Assembly (NCBI RefSeq): GCF_001953865.1
Contig: NZ_MQUQ01000003.1
Span: 13,917-77,916 of the forward strand
DNA: 64,000 nucleotides
Direction: 5' to 3'
DNA from: Amycolatopsis coloradensis
GTDB taxonomy: Bacteria; Actinomycetota; Actinomycetes; Mycobacteriales; Pseudonocardiaceae
The translations under genes and the position numbers were made by a program. The notes under the pieces were generated by a model that was given only the letters and a program-made list of their open reading frames with translations, made no database searches and was not told where the DNA came from. Shown here piece after piece: positions 26,184-35,623 of this stretch. Position 1 is the stretch's first letter. The number at the start of each line of letters is the position of its first letter.

Positions 26184-26384
26184 GTGTGGTGTGACTCCAC
26201 GGGTGCCTGGCTCGTCATCGTTCTTCCCTGCTTCCTGACAACGCTCGTAACGGGACTGTCCTACCTGCTGGCTTTATGCGCCTGCGGGATTACCGGGGTG
26301 GCGCTTGAGGGGAGGGGCGCCACCCCGGCTGCTTCCGTCGATCCCCCGATGACACCGACGGAGCGCTTGTTACTGAACCGCTAG
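26184..26384 (+). CDS. Small hydrophobic protein
   Basis: The 66-residue product has one hydrophobic helix, LVIVLPCFLTTLVTGLSYLL, and a polar tail. It follows the prepilin peptidase by 13 bases and may be in the same transcript. No family is recognised; a chance ORF is possible. Confidence 0.4.
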   Translation: MWCDSTGAWLVIVLPCFLTTLVTGLSYLLALCACGITGVALEGRGATPAASVDPPMTPTERLLLNR

Positions 26385-26532
26385 TTGGGGTGCGGCGTGA
26401 CGGGCCAAACTGGGGCGGAGAGCTTGGATTCCCGCCACGCCGCGTCCGGGGCGCTGACCTCCCCGGAGCGCCAGAGCGACCGCCGGATCAGCAAGTCCCG
26501 GGCCGGCGGATAATCGCTCTGGCGAGTCTCGA

Positions 26533-26892
26533 TCACGCGGGGCCATAATAGCCTGGGATGCAGCGGGTTCCTCCGTTCCACCAGGCACCGATCACCCGCC
26601 ATTTGATGACTGGTTGGAGATTGGTCGTGCCGGGCCCGACGCAGTAGTGGAAGAGATTGCCCCAAATATCCTCGACGTCCAGCATCACAGTGGACCCGGT
26701 ACCGCCGTCGCAGTGCCGGTACTTTCCCCAGCCGAGATAGCCGCATCCCTCGTTGACGGTGACGGGACCGCGAGCCGCTGTTTCCCTTGCCGTGTCGGCG
26801 TTTGCCGTCATACCAGACGCCGCTACCGCGAGCGCGGCGACCGCTCCGGCCAGACCGTATCGAACAGCACGAGTCCGCGAAATTCCAATCAT
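26533..26892 (-). CDS. Small secreted protein, DUF6355-like
   Basis: ATG at 26892 gives 119 residues with a signal peptide (YGLAGAVAALAVAASGM, then ANADTARE). The mature part has a Cys/Trp/Tyr-rich core: CGYLGWGKYRHCDGGTGSTV, then WGNLFHYCVGPGTT and CIPGYYGPA. This resembles DUF6355, a family of small exported actinomycete proteins annotated near natural-product loci; that name rests on memory of the pattern. It is the only gene downstream of a long inverted repeat at 26919-27002. Confidence 0.55.
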   Translation of the reverse strand: MIGISRTRAVRYGLAGAVAALAVAASGMTANADTARETAARGPVTVNEGCGYLGWGKYRHCDGGTGSTVMLDVEDIWGNLFHYCVGPGTTNLQPVIKWRVIGAWWNGGTRCIPGYYGPA

Positions 26893-26918
26893 ATTCTCAG
26901 CCCTTAACCGTAGTGGAA

Positions 26919-27002
26919 GTGAATAGCGGAACAACGAGCCGCCGATAATCCACAGGTCCACAGAGATCGACCTGCGGCGAGTTGCGTTGTTCTGCTATTC
27001 AC
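26919..27002. repeat. Long inverted repeat in the promoter region of 26533-26892
   Basis: GTGAATAGCGGAACAAC (26919-26935) is matched by GTTGTTCTGCTATTCAC (26986-27002), reverse complement at 16 of 17 bases, separated by 50 bases. The repeat lies 27 bases upstream of the ATG of the secreted protein, so it would sit in the leader or across the promoter. Possible roles are an operator for a dimeric repressor or a structured 5' leader. Confidence 0.6.
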
Positions 27003-27040
27003 TATCCGCCGTCGCAAGAGGATCGGGAACCCGTCAGGCG

Positions 27041-27056
27041 AGCACAACGTTGTGCT
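27041..27056. promoter_or_regulatory. Perfect 16-bp palindrome, possible operator
   Basis: AGCACAACGTTGTGCT is a perfect palindrome. It lies upstream of the leftward secreted-protein gene and roughly 245 bases beyond the stop of the STAND gene. The symmetry suggests a binding site for a dimeric regulator. The overall region 26893-27300 is less GC-rich than its surroundings. Confidence 0.45.
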
Positions 27057-27300
27057 GATTCTGTGTTGATCTTGTCATGACCTTGTCAAGACAGCAATGG
27101 TTTTCATTAACCATGAGGCCTTATAGCATCTAGGAAGACAACGTGACGCCTGGCGCCGAACCAGTTGAGCCCAGCCAGATCTACCCTGACCGGGCTCACG
27201 CTGAATGCCAGATTAAAGAACTAGAGAGCGCGTGCCAGCTTGACCGCACGACCTGACCGAACCATCGAATTCAACCGTGGCTACGAATACTTTGCCGTGC

Positions 27301-29592
27301 CTACGAAGGAAGGTGCAGCACTGTATCAGCTGGCTCGTTCTTCGCTGCCCACTCAGGTTTTCCGCCCAACGCGGCGCGCGCGCGAATTTCGTGTGCCCGG
27401 GAATCGCGGAGGCTTTCCAGTATGTCGGCAGCTTTTTCGTAGGCGGCTGCGGCCTGCGGACGAAAACCCAGGGCTAGCAGGGAGTCTGCTCGGGCGATCA
27501 GTGTGTCAGCGAGGTTCCATCGTTGCCACGGACGCTGCCGAAGGGAGGACGCAGCATCGAAGTGTATAAGAGCCGCCCTATGTTCGCCTCTGCGCTGCAG
27601 CAGGATGCCGAGGCTGTGGTGCGCGACGCTGTGGATGCTGTCAGAGTTGCGCCTTTGAGCGAGGCTCAGTGCCTCGCGCGCGGTGTCGACAGCCCTCTCG
27701 CGATCACCGGCTTCGTGGAAGGCAAGGGCGAGCGCTGCCCGGTTCATGACGACGCCGATGCCGTGGCGCAGTGCCTGGAACCGGTCGTCCGCCGCCAGGA
27801 AGTGGGTGATCGCTTCACCGTGCCGTTGGCTATCGGCGAGAGCGAGCGCCAAGCCGTATGCGGTCCATGCCGCGGGCAGCTCGTCGCCGAGTTCGACGAA
27901 TAGATTGTGGGCTTGCGTGAGATGCGAGATGGCTTCAGATGTCCGGCCGAGGTCACGCTCGGCCCAGCCGAGGACTTGCAGGCTACGAGCAGTGCCCGCC
28001 GTGCTCTCCGCCGCGGTCGCGGCTTCGAGCCCGTCGCCGGCGGCAATGAGCCAGTCCGTCCAGCTTCGAGTGATAGCGAAGTACGGGAGGAACGCAGTCG
28101 GCAGGACCCACAGGAGGTCCTTTGCGAGGTGGCTGCGGGTGTTCTTCGCGATCTGCAGGGCCGTCGCGACCTCGGCCTGGCACCACGACATCGCCTCATC
28201 GAAGCCAGGGCTGCCTTGGTCGAAGTCCGCGAGCAAGCTATCGATCATCGAGTCACGCCAGTTCGGTATAAGCGAGTTGTTAGCCTGAAGCGCCCGCGCC
28301 GTGTACCACCCGAGAACCCGGTCTTGGGCCTTCTCGACGTCCCGGAGGTGTTCCTCGACCAGCGCGCGCTGATGTGCGTACGCCCGGAGAAGGTAGTCGA
28401 TGCAGTAGCGGCCGTCCGGCATGGGCGTTACCAGATGAGCCTGCCGAAGCACGGTAAGAAGTGACTCCGCGAGGTCAGGTTCGATGTCGGCGAGCACGGC
28501 AGCGGAGTCCGCACTGACGGTGTACGCGGGACTGATTCCCAACAGACGGAACAGCCGTGCCGCGGCCGGTGGCAGAGCGAGGTAGGACAGGTCGATCACG
28601 CCATGGATGTTGACCGTGGGGTCCGGCGAAGTGAAGAGGTCCAGCCGGTGGCGGTCGGTCGCCAGCTGGGCGGCGATCTTGCCTAGCGTGCTGTCTGGAC
28701 GCTGTTGGAGGTGTTCCGCGACGATCAAGACTGCCATGGGAAGCCGACCGCAGCGCCGTACGACCGCTTCCGCGGCCACGGGGTCCGCAGCTAGCCGATG
28801 ACGGCCGGCGCGGCTGGCGAGCAAGGTCAGCGCGTCGGCGACCGGCAAGGCGGGTAAGTCGATCGACATGCCACCGGTCCGCAGCAGCAGACTGGCTTGG
28901 TGCTCGCGGCTGGTAGCGACGACGACACTGCCGCCGCCGGGCAGCAGATGCCGCACCTGGCTGTAGTCAGCGATGTTGTCGAGGACCATCACGGCGGGGC
29001 GTTCGGCGAGGATCGATCGGAATCGTGCGGCCCGGACCTCGAGTGCGCCGTTCAGGTCTGCCTGACCGGCACCCAATGCCTGCAAGAAGCCATCGAGTAC
29101 CTCCTCCGGCGTCCTGGGCGTGCCGGGGCCGAGCCCGCGCATGTCGGTGAAGAGGCAGCCGCCGGGAAACCGATCCAGGTTTCGGGTAACCCAGTGCACG
29201 GCCAGGGCCGTTTTCCCGACCCAGAAGCCTCCTTCGATCACGATCGTGTGGGCGCCCCCCTCTGCCCGGCTCGCGAGTGCGTCGTCCATCGTCCGCAGGA
29301 CGTCTGCTCGTCCGACGAAGCCTGGGACGTCAGCGGGCAGTTGCATCGGTTTGTCCCCACCCGCCGAGCCTCCGGAGCGTTGTTGTTCGGCGAGGCGTTC
29401 GAGTTGCCCCTTCGCGTCGAGGACCGTGTCGATCTGCCGCACGACCTCCGGCAGAAGGCGCCGGTGGCCGTGGAGCAACTTGGATAAGTAGCTCGGGCTG
29501 TAGCGGGCCTTTGCGGCCACGTCACCCAGGCTCATTCCACGCTCACGGCGCAGCCGGTGCACCGCCTCGGCAAAACTGTTGATTTGTCGCAT
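27301..29592 (-). CDS. STAND protein: HTH, NB-ARC ATPase, TPR
   Basis: The 763-residue protein starts with an XRE helix-turn-helix (FAEAVHRLRRERGMSLGDVA, then ARYSPSYLSKLLHG), followed by a P-loop NTPase of NB-ARC type with Walker A GGFWVGKTALA near 120, MVLDNIADY as Walker B and a central VATSREHQASLL region. The C-terminal ~330 residues are helical TPR-like repeats. SARP/AfsR-like STAND proteins of this shape regulate secondary metabolism or act in defence. It is convergent to nothing and transcribed away from the EspR-like operon. Confidence 0.8.
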   Translation of the reverse strand: MRQINSFAEAVHRLRRERGMSLGDVAAKARYSPSYLSKLLHGHRRLLPEVVRQIDTVLDAKGQLERLAEQQRSGGSAGGDKPMQLPADVPGFVGRADVLRTMDDALASRAEGGAHTIVIEGGFWVGKTALAVHWVTRNLDRFPGGCLFTDMRGLGPGTPRTPEEVLDGFLQALGAGQADLNGALEVRAARFRSILAERPAVMVLDNIADYSQVRHLLPGGGSVVVATSREHQASLLLRTGGMSIDLPALPVADALTLLASRAGRHRLAADPVAAEAVVRRCGRLPMAVLIVAEHLQQRPDSTLGKIAAQLATDRHRLDLFTSPDPTVNIHGVIDLSYLALPPAAARLFRLLGISPAYTVSADSAAVLADIEPDLAESLLTVLRQAHLVTPMPDGRYCIDYLLRAYAHQRALVEEHLRDVEKAQDRVLGWYTARALQANNSLIPNWRDSMIDSLLADFDQGSPGFDEAMSWCQAEVATALQIAKNTRSHLAKDLLWVLPTAFLPYFAITRSWTDWLIAAGDGLEAATAAESTAGTARSLQVLGWAERDLGRTSEAISHLTQAHNLFVELGDELPAAWTAYGLALALADSQRHGEAITHFLAADDRFQALRHGIGVVMNRAALALAFHEAGDRERAVDTAREALSLAQRRNSDSIHSVAHHSLGILLQRRGEHRAALIHFDAASSLRQRPWQRWNLADTLIARADSLLALGFRPQAAAAYEKAADILESLRDSRAHEIRARAALGGKPEWAAKNEPADTVLHLPS

Positions 29593-29892
29593 CTGCGTCT
29601 CCCCATCCGCAGAGCAATCGACCGCGCTAGACGCGAGCCACTCTTGCCCCGCTGTGCCGGGGCGAGCCCGGACCTGCCTCCTGCACTGGCACCATTGCGG
29701 TCACCACCAACTTCCTCCGACCTTGAGGCTCCAAGCCCGCTAGCCCACCTGGGTGGCGAACTTTCTCCTCAGTTGAGGCTTCGTGGACTCGAGACTATTC
29801 TCAGGAGAAAGCTCATTTCAACTGACAAGAAAGTGATCACCCGATTGGGTGTCTCATCAGTGAAGACACAGCGGCTGTCATGGAGGCCTGGG

Positions 29893-30372
29893 GTGACAGG
29901 GCAAGCGACGCGAACGCTCGCCGCGAAACTGAACGACCTCTTCGCGACGAAGAAGCGATCAGACGGCAAGGAGTACAGCAACGAGCAGGTCGCCGAATTC
30001 ATTGTTGCTAGCGGATACGCCAGGACGGCATCTCAGAGCTACATCTGGGGACTCCGTAACGGCACGAAGACCAATCCGACGAAGAGCTACCTGGAAGGGC
30101 TAGCCGCCTTCTTCGAGATCCCGGTCGCGTACTTCTTCGATGACGACGACGAGCTGGTGCGGCAAGTCGACCAGCAGCTGGAAGCGCTGAAGGCGGAGCG
30201 CGCAAGGATGGCCAGCCTTTCCGGCGACGAGGAGATACAGCTGCTGGCGATGCGCGCCGGCCAGCTGTCACCCGAACGACTGAAGCTGGTGAAGGACATG
30301 CTCGAACTCGTCTACCAGCAAGAACAAGCCGAGAGGCCTGCGCCACCCGATGGAGGGCTTCCAGGCATCTAG
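29893..30372 (+). CDS. EspR-like XRE regulator
   Basis: GTG at 29893 follows GGAGG by six bases; the frame is open further upstream but not plausible. The 159-residue product has an HTH (YSNEQVAEFIVASGYA ... SQSYIWGLRNGTKTNPTKSY) and a C-terminal dimerisation-type region, in the arrangement of mycobacterial EspR, including the FF.IPVAYFFDDD stretch. It heads a four-gene operon with an ImmA/IrrE protease and probably controls it. Confidence 0.7.
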   Translation: MTGQATRTLAAKLNDLFATKKRSDGKEYSNEQVAEFIVASGYARTASQSYIWGLRNGTKTNPTKSYLEGLAAFFEIPVAYFFDDDDELVRQVDQQLEALKAERARMASLSGDEEIQLLAMRAGQLSPERLKLVKDMLELVYQQEQAERPAPPDGGLPGI

Positions 30373-30437
30373 AACACACCGGCCATAGCGATTTCTGCGA
30401 TGCTGCCCGAAGTCGCTGCCGCGAAGGGAGGGTACGG

Positions 30438-30983
30438 GTGTCAGAACGGCGCATACGCCGACAATGCCGTGAGATGCTGAGCAAGCTCGATATTCGCCCA
30501 CCCCTGGACGTCACCGAGCTATGCCGTCAGATGGGCGAGATCCGCGGCAGACCGATCCGCCTGATCGCCTACCCCATCCCAGTCCCTGGCCCCTTCGGCA
30601 TGTGGATCTCCACACAAGAAGCGGACTACATCCTCTTCCAGAAGGAAACGTCCAAACTGCACCAGGACCACATCGTCCTGCACGAACTCGGCCACATCCT
30701 CGGCGGCCATCAGGGTGCTCTCGACAGCGACGTCCTTCCCGACGGGCTCACAACGCCAGGCACACGATCGCTGAGCGAGCAGTACCCGGATATCGGCGAT
30801 GACGCGGTGAAACGGGCGCTCCGGAGAACTGCCTACGACACCGACCACGAACGAGAGGCCGAAGCAGTCGCGACGATCATCCTCGAATGGGCGTCCATCC
30901 TGAACATCGCGGCCCCGCGACCCTCTGACGGCGCCGCGCGCGGCATGGACACCGCTCTCGGCGCCCGGATCGGCTGGCTATGA
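30438..30983 (+). CDS. ImmA/IrrE-type Zn-peptidase
   Basis: The 181-residue protein (GTG at 30438) carries VLHELGHILGGHQG, the HExxH motif of ImmA/IrrE metallopeptidases, and DHEREAEAVATIIL, a likely third-ligand helix. These proteases usually cleave a cognate XRE repressor, and one is encoded immediately upstream. ATGA overlap with the next gene (30980). A repressor-inactivation switch is the natural model. Confidence 0.75.
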   Translation: MSERRIRRQCREMLSKLDIRPPLDVTELCRQMGEIRGRPIRLIAYPIPVPGPFGMWISTQEADYILFQKETSKLHQDHIVLHELGHILGGHQGALDSDVLPDGLTTPGTRSLSEQYPDIGDDAVKRALRRTAYDTDHEREAEAVATIILEWASILNIAAPRPSDGAARGMDTALGARIGWL

Positions 30984-32089
30984 GCTGGCTCATCAGCGCC
31001 GCACTGATCAGCTGCCTCCTCGGCGGCCTGATCTGGAAGGGCTACCAGCTCAGCCGGCAACCCTGGAACCTCCCCCTACAAGGCATCGTCGGCTTCCTCG
31101 CTTTCGCGCTCATCGGCCGCATCCTGCGTGACGTCGTCGGCGACGCGTCGCTCGTGCGTGGGGGTCCGGTGTGGTCCGCCGTCGCATGGCACGCCCCCAC
31201 GTCGGCCGCCGTTTTCTCCCTGCTGTTCTTCTTCGATGCGGCGACGCTGCCTCGACACGTCGCCAAACGCCGCACTCACCGCAACCTGGCGGTGCTCGTC
31301 ACCGCCGAACTCGTCATGATCGGTGCCGCGGCTTCGGCGCCGGCGCCGCGGTCCGTTCCGCACATGTCGGTCATCTACTTCGCCGCCAACCTCTTCATGG
31401 GCTGCGCGCTCGCAGCATGCGCGGTCTCGGCACTGCGCTACGCCCGCCAAGCCGAACGGCGGCTAAGTATGGGACTTCGCGTCGCGGCCGTCGGCTTCGT
31501 CCTGGTCGCGGTGACCAGCGGAATATTCGCCGCGATCGACGTTGAGTACTGGTTTACCGGAACCCTGTTCATGGACATCATCGGCATGAACGGGACGCTG
31601 TCGTTCATCGGCATCGTCGCGATCGTCGTTGGCCTCCTCTATCCGGCGGCACGCATGCGGCTGACCGCCATACGCATCTGGTGGCGTCAACGTCGCGCCT
31701 ACCAAGCACTCGGGCCGTTGTGGACGGCCCTCCACCACGCGTTCCCTGAAGACGAATTTCTCCGCGCCTCCACCACGCCGTGGGACTCTCTCCGCGTATG
31801 GGAGGTACACCGGCGCTACTACCGTCGGATGATCGAATGCCGAGACGGACTCGTCCGAATCAGCCCACGCGTGGCGAAACTCCGCGAAGATCACCCAGCC
31901 AACACACCGCTGTCAGACCTCATCGCCGAAGCGCTCCAGGACTCCCCTGACGACCACGGTCAGCAACAGCGGGCCATCCCTCTCGCCATCCCGGACACCA
32001 ACTCAGCGCACGACGAGGTCGACGAACTCGTAGCGCTCTCACGTGCCTTTGCTGCCAGACACTCAGCCATATCAGGGAGGGCCGCGTGA
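30980..32089 (+). CDS. MAB_1171c-like membrane protein
   Basis: The 369-residue protein has seven or so hydrophobic helices in the first 250 residues and a soluble C-terminal domain, VWEVHRRYYRRMIECRDGLVR. This layout matches the MAB_1171c family of putative transporters that sit beside XRE/ImmA pairs and a monooxygenase in actinomycetes. Its substrate is unknown. Overlaps both neighbours by four bases. Confidence 0.65.
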   Translation: MSWLISAALISCLLGGLIWKGYQLSRQPWNLPLQGIVGFLAFALIGRILRDVVGDASLVRGGPVWSAVAWHAPTSAAVFSLLFFFDAATLPRHVAKRRTHRNLAVLVTAELVMIGAAASAPAPRSVPHMSVIYFAANLFMGCALAACAVSALRYARQAERRLSMGLRVAAVGFVLVAVTSGIFAAIDVEYWFTGTLFMDIIGMNGTLSFIGIVAIVVGLLYPAARMRLTAIRIWWRQRRAYQALGPLWTALHHAFPEDEFLRASTTPWDSLRVWEVHRRYYRRMIECRDGLVRISPRVAKLREDHPANTPLSDLIAEALQDSPDDHGQQQRAIPLAIPDTNSAHDEVDELVALSRAFAARHSAISGRAA

Positions 32090-33258
32090 CCCATCACGCG
32101 ATCATCGTCGGCGGTGGCATCGCAGGATCCGCAGCTGCCATAGCTCTGCGCAAAGCCGGCATCACAGCGGAAGTCTATGAAGCTCGCCACGACGGAGGCG
32201 ACTACAGCGGAGCCGCACTACGCCTTCCGCGCAACGGCCTCAACGCCCTGCGCGCCATCGACGCACACGACATCGTCGCCGACATCTCCTATCCCGTCGC
32301 CAACACCGAGCTCAGCTCAGGCACCGGCCGCCACCTCGGCACAGTCTCCTTCACCGGCAACGGACACAACGATGCCCCCCGCACGATGCCCCGCGCTCGC
32401 CTCGCCCGCGTCTTGCGCTCCGCAGCCGCCGACCACGGAGCTGCGGTCACCACGAACAAGCGCCTGATAACCGCGACTAGCCGCTCCAGCAGCGTCATAG
32501 CGACCTTCGACGACGGATCCACCGCCGAAGGCACCGTGCTCATCGGTGCGGATGGACTCAACTCCACAACCCGTCGGCTGGTCTGCCCTTCCGCGCCAGA
32601 ACCCCGCTATGCCGGAACCCACCTCGTCTACGGCTACGCCCCCGCGAACACCACCGCTCCTCCGTCACCGGACGCCTTTCACATCTACTGGGGGCGAAAG
32701 GCAACGTTTGGCTATACGACCGCCGGCGGCGACATCTACTGGTACGCCAATATCGCCTCGCCAGAGCCACTATCAACCGAGGAAGCACGCGACACCGAAA
32801 CCTGGCGCAAACGCCTCGTGACGCTCTTTCGACGCGACCGTACGCCAGCCGTGAACATCATCCGAGCCGCGACCGTCATCCTGCCCTCCAACACACGCAC
32901 CCTCGACACCATGCCGACATGGCACACAGACCAGGTCATCCTCATCGGCGACGCAGCCCACGCCGTCCCACCAGCTACAGAGCAAGGCGCCGCGTTAGCC
33001 CTCGAAGACGCAGTTGTTCTAGCCCAACAACTTCGCAGCAACGAAGAGGCAGCGACGGCACTCGAAGCCTTCGAAGCCATGCGACGCGAAAGAGTCATTC
33101 GAGCTGGGGCAAGCCGCCGCAGCCGCACGACACACCGACGCGGCACGCCGCGGTGGATCGAACAGCGAAGCCGCGATCGCCGAATCGCCCAAGCAGCTCA
33201 AAGCGGCGCCATGGATCCACCAGCGTGGCTACACGAGCACCAAATCTTTTGGCACTAA
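32086..33258 (+). CDS. FAD-dependent monooxygenase
   Basis: The 390-residue protein begins HAIIVGGGIAGSAAAIAL (Rossmann GxGxxG for FAD), has the mid-domain EGTVLIGADGLNSTTRR, and VILIGDAAHAVPPATEQGA (the GD motif that contacts FAD). This is the class A aromatic hydroxylase/UbiH-like family. It ends the EspR-like operon. The substrate cannot be read; it may detoxify or modify a small molecule sensed by the regulator. Confidence 0.8.
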   Translation: MTHHAIIVGGGIAGSAAAIALRKAGITAEVYEARHDGGDYSGAALRLPRNGLNALRAIDAHDIVADISYPVANTELSSGTGRHLGTVSFTGNGHNDAPRTMPRARLARVLRSAAADHGAAVTTNKRLITATSRSSSVIATFDDGSTAEGTVLIGADGLNSTTRRLVCPSAPEPRYAGTHLVYGYAPANTTAPPSPDAFHIYWGRKATFGYTTAGGDIYWYANIASPEPLSTEEARDTETWRKRLVTLFRRDRTPAVNIIRAATVILPSNTRTLDTMPTWHTDQVILIGDAAHAVPPATEQGAALALEDAVVLAQQLRSNEEAATALEAFEAMRRERVIRAGASRRSRTTHRRGTPRWIEQRSRDRRIAQAAQSGAMDPPAWLHEHQIFWH

Positions 33259-33318
33259 GCAGCTTTCAGTCACCACTATCTGTTCTATTTCCGTTGCGAC
33301 TGCAACCTACAAGGCTGT

Positions 33319-34230
33319 TCAAAATGCCGACCATGTCCACGGACGATCAACTTCACCCTTTAAGCAGGACACCCGATAACGCGCTTGCTCGGCAGCCTTC
33401 GCGCTGACATCAGACTTCCCCAAAACAAAGGCAGTCCAGCGCAATTCTCTAATTGTAGCAAGGGTGCGATACCCGGGCCAGACTGTCATGTCATATCCAC
33501 CGTAAGCAACGACGAAAGCGCGGTAGTCAGCTTCGACGATCCGTGCGAAGTCGGTGTAGTCGACCGCCAGAGAGACAAGATCCCATTCGCGAGGCCCGAG
33601 TCCTAGTTGGTCGAGATCCAGCAACACTGGATCTCCGCCTGCCATAGGGACAACGACGTTGCCCTGCCAGGCGTCCCCATGTATGACCGTGAGAGGAACG
33701 CTCGGCGCCAGCTCTCGATAATCCACGCCTAGTTGTTTGACCAGGCTTTTAAGCCACGCTCGATCTTCGTCCAGCAAAATGAATCCGCGGCCGATAGACG
33801 CGTCCAGCCCCTCGAGCGGATCCACGATGGGAAGAGGTAGCGCTTCAGAAGCGACCAACCCGTGGAGCTGCCTCAGCGTTGAGCCGAGTTCGGCTGGGGT
33901 TGCGTGGCGGTGCTCCGGTAGTTCGACCCACCACGTGACAGGTTGATCTCCGACAACCGTGGGCTGTTCGATGTTATCGATGGTGCGGACAACAGTAACG
34001 CCGGCTTCCGCAAGCCAGCGCGAAGCTCGGATCTGACGTTCCGCGACAAGCTGGGAGCCAGCTGGCCCGATCCGGGCGACGACACCGCCCGTCAACCGGT
34101 AGAGGACGTTCGTTCCGTCACGAATCAAGGTTGCGCCGACCGTCGACACGCCTGCTTGCTCACCGGCCACCTCCAGAATCGTCCGTGAGTTTCGCATTGA
34201 CAGAAGCCGGTGGATGGGTACATCAGACAT
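33319..34230 (-). CDS. Aminoglycoside phosphotransferase-like kinase
   Basis: The 303-residue protein has TVIHGDAWQGNVVV (catalytic loop HGDxxxxN) and PVLLDLDQLGLGPREWDLVS (Mg-binding DLD loop), as in APH/choline kinases. The N-terminal lobe has VARIGPAGS near residue 50. It may phosphorylate an antibiotic or a small metabolite. It overlaps the XRE-TPR gene upstream by 8 bases, so the two are co-expressed. Confidence 0.75.
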   Translation of the reverse strand: MSDVPIHRLLSMRNSRTILEVAGEQAGVSTVGATLIRDGTNVLYRLTGGVVARIGPAGSQLVAERQIRASRWLAEAGVTVVRTIDNIEQPTVVGDQPVTWWVELPEHRHATPAELGSTLRQLHGLVASEALPLPIVDPLEGLDASIGRGFILLDEDRAWLKSLVKQLGVDYRELAPSVPLTVIHGDAWQGNVVVPMAGGDPVLLDLDQLGLGPREWDLVSLAVDYTDFARIVEADYRAFVVAYGGYDMTVWPGYRTLATIRELRWTAFVLGKSDVSAKAAEQARYRVSCLKGEVDRPWTWSAF

Positions 34231-35539
34231 CGGAAGAACCGGACGCTATGAGCTCTGAAAGGTCGACCACGTCGGGTATCGCATAATGCCGTTTGCATGC
34301 CCGGGCCAGTTTGGCGAGTTCCTCGTTCATCCGCCGTGAATGCAACATCGTAGCGTCGTCAACAGCTTGTCGACCGACGAGGACAGCTTCGCGCGGATCT
34401 CCGATGGCCATGTGCAAAGTAGCCAGGCGCGCCCTGGAGAACGCGCGCGATCGCGGATAGGCGTCGCTGTGCAGCCGAATCGCGGAGGCAAGTCGTTCGG
34501 CGGCATCCCCTGGCTGCTCTTCCGCAATGGCGAGCGGGGTAAGTGCTCGCGCGACACTACCCGCATGTTCAGCTTCGTCGTAGTAGACCAGCCAAGGCGG
34601 ATCGGACTCCGGCTGTCGTTGAGCAAGGAACGAGTCCGCGCGATCCACGTCAGCTCGCGCTTCGAGGTGGCGGCCCAGCATCGCCAACAACCGGGCCCGG
34701 ACTATGCCGATCATGGCCCGCGCTGTAGCGGTCAACCGATCAGTTCGCACTTGAGCGAACTCGATCAGAGACAACGCTTCCTCGAGGTTGTCGAGATAGA
34801 TGGCTTGGCGTGCCATGTCGGCGAGAGTCGTGGCGCGCAATTCCCACGAGCCACCCTGTTCGGCGCACCAAAGGCCAAAGCGAAAGCATCGAGCCGCTGC
34901 GTCATGGTCTCCGATATCGAAAGCCGAAAACGCCACCACACCCGCAAGGTTCCCGACGGCCTCGAACATGCCCGCTTCGACGGCTGAGCTGGCTCGTGCG
35001 CTCAACAAGTTGCCAGCCCATCGCAGATGAGCGGTCCCAGCTTCACCGGCCATGCCTCCGCCATAGAGATTCTCACTGGCGGCCAGGGCGCTGGTCATTA
35101 ACTTGACCTGTTCGACCTCGGTCCATCCGATCTGCCGCGGCGGCTTCACTGTCAGGGTGAGCGACTTAAGGAACTCTGTTGGCGCCAAACCTAAGTCAGG
35201 GTGTCCAACGTGGTCATGCGCGCCTGAGGTCGCAACCGAATCCGAACTCGCCATTGGCGAAGACTGTTGAGTCTGCCCCTGTTCGCCTGCGCCCCGGCCT
35301 AATGTGACAAGGTCCTGAGGACCGCGAACTGGGACTCGCCTAAGGAGTGCGTTCAGCTCGTCAAGGGAGACAGCCAGCGCTTTCGCAATTCGAGGACGCC
35401 TCCACGGCTGGGGCGTCATCGCGCCCCGTTCCCACCGCCCAACGGTGGAGAACTCTACCCCGACCGCCTCACCGAAGCTCTCCTGAGTAAAGCCCAGCGC
35501 CTCACGCCGCGCTGCGAACGCCTCCCGGTTGTCGCCCAT
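34223..35539 (-). CDS. XRE-TPR regulator 1
   Basis: ATG at 35539 gives 438 residues. The N-terminal HTH reads REALGFTQESFGEAVGVEFS, then TVGRWERGAMTPQPWRRPRI, followed by TPR-like helices. It is a paralog of the product of 36001-37293; their first ~70 residues are nearly the same. Such regulators are frequent in Streptomyces and often sense peptides or partner with kinase-like genes. Its coupling to the phosphotransferase suggests a shared pathway. Confidence 0.7.
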   Translation of the reverse strand: MGDNREAFAARREALGFTQESFGEAVGVEFSTVGRWERGAMTPQPWRRPRIAKALAVSLDELNALLRRVPVRGPQDLVTLGRGAGEQGQTQQSSPMASSDSVATSGAHDHVGHPDLGLAPTEFLKSLTLTVKPPRQIGWTEVEQVKLMTSALAASENLYGGGMAGEAGTAHLRWAGNLLSARASSAVEAGMFEAVGNLAGVVAFSAFDIGDHDAAARCFRFGLWCAEQGGSWELRATTLADMARQAIYLDNLEEALSLIEFAQVRTDRLTATARAMIGIVRARLLAMLGRHLEARADVDRADSFLAQRQPESDPPWLVYYDEAEHAGSVARALTPLAIAEEQPGDAAERLASAIRLHSDAYPRSRAFSRARLATLHMAIGDPREAVLVGRQAVDDATMLHSRRMNEELAKLARACKRHYAIPDVVDLSELIASGSSDV

Positions 35540-35623
35540 ATCGCCTACCTCGCTGCCTGATCCAGCCACCAGGCTGGTTGGCGAGTAAAGCCATGCCGGA
35601 TGTCTGTCGATCCCGTCAACTGT

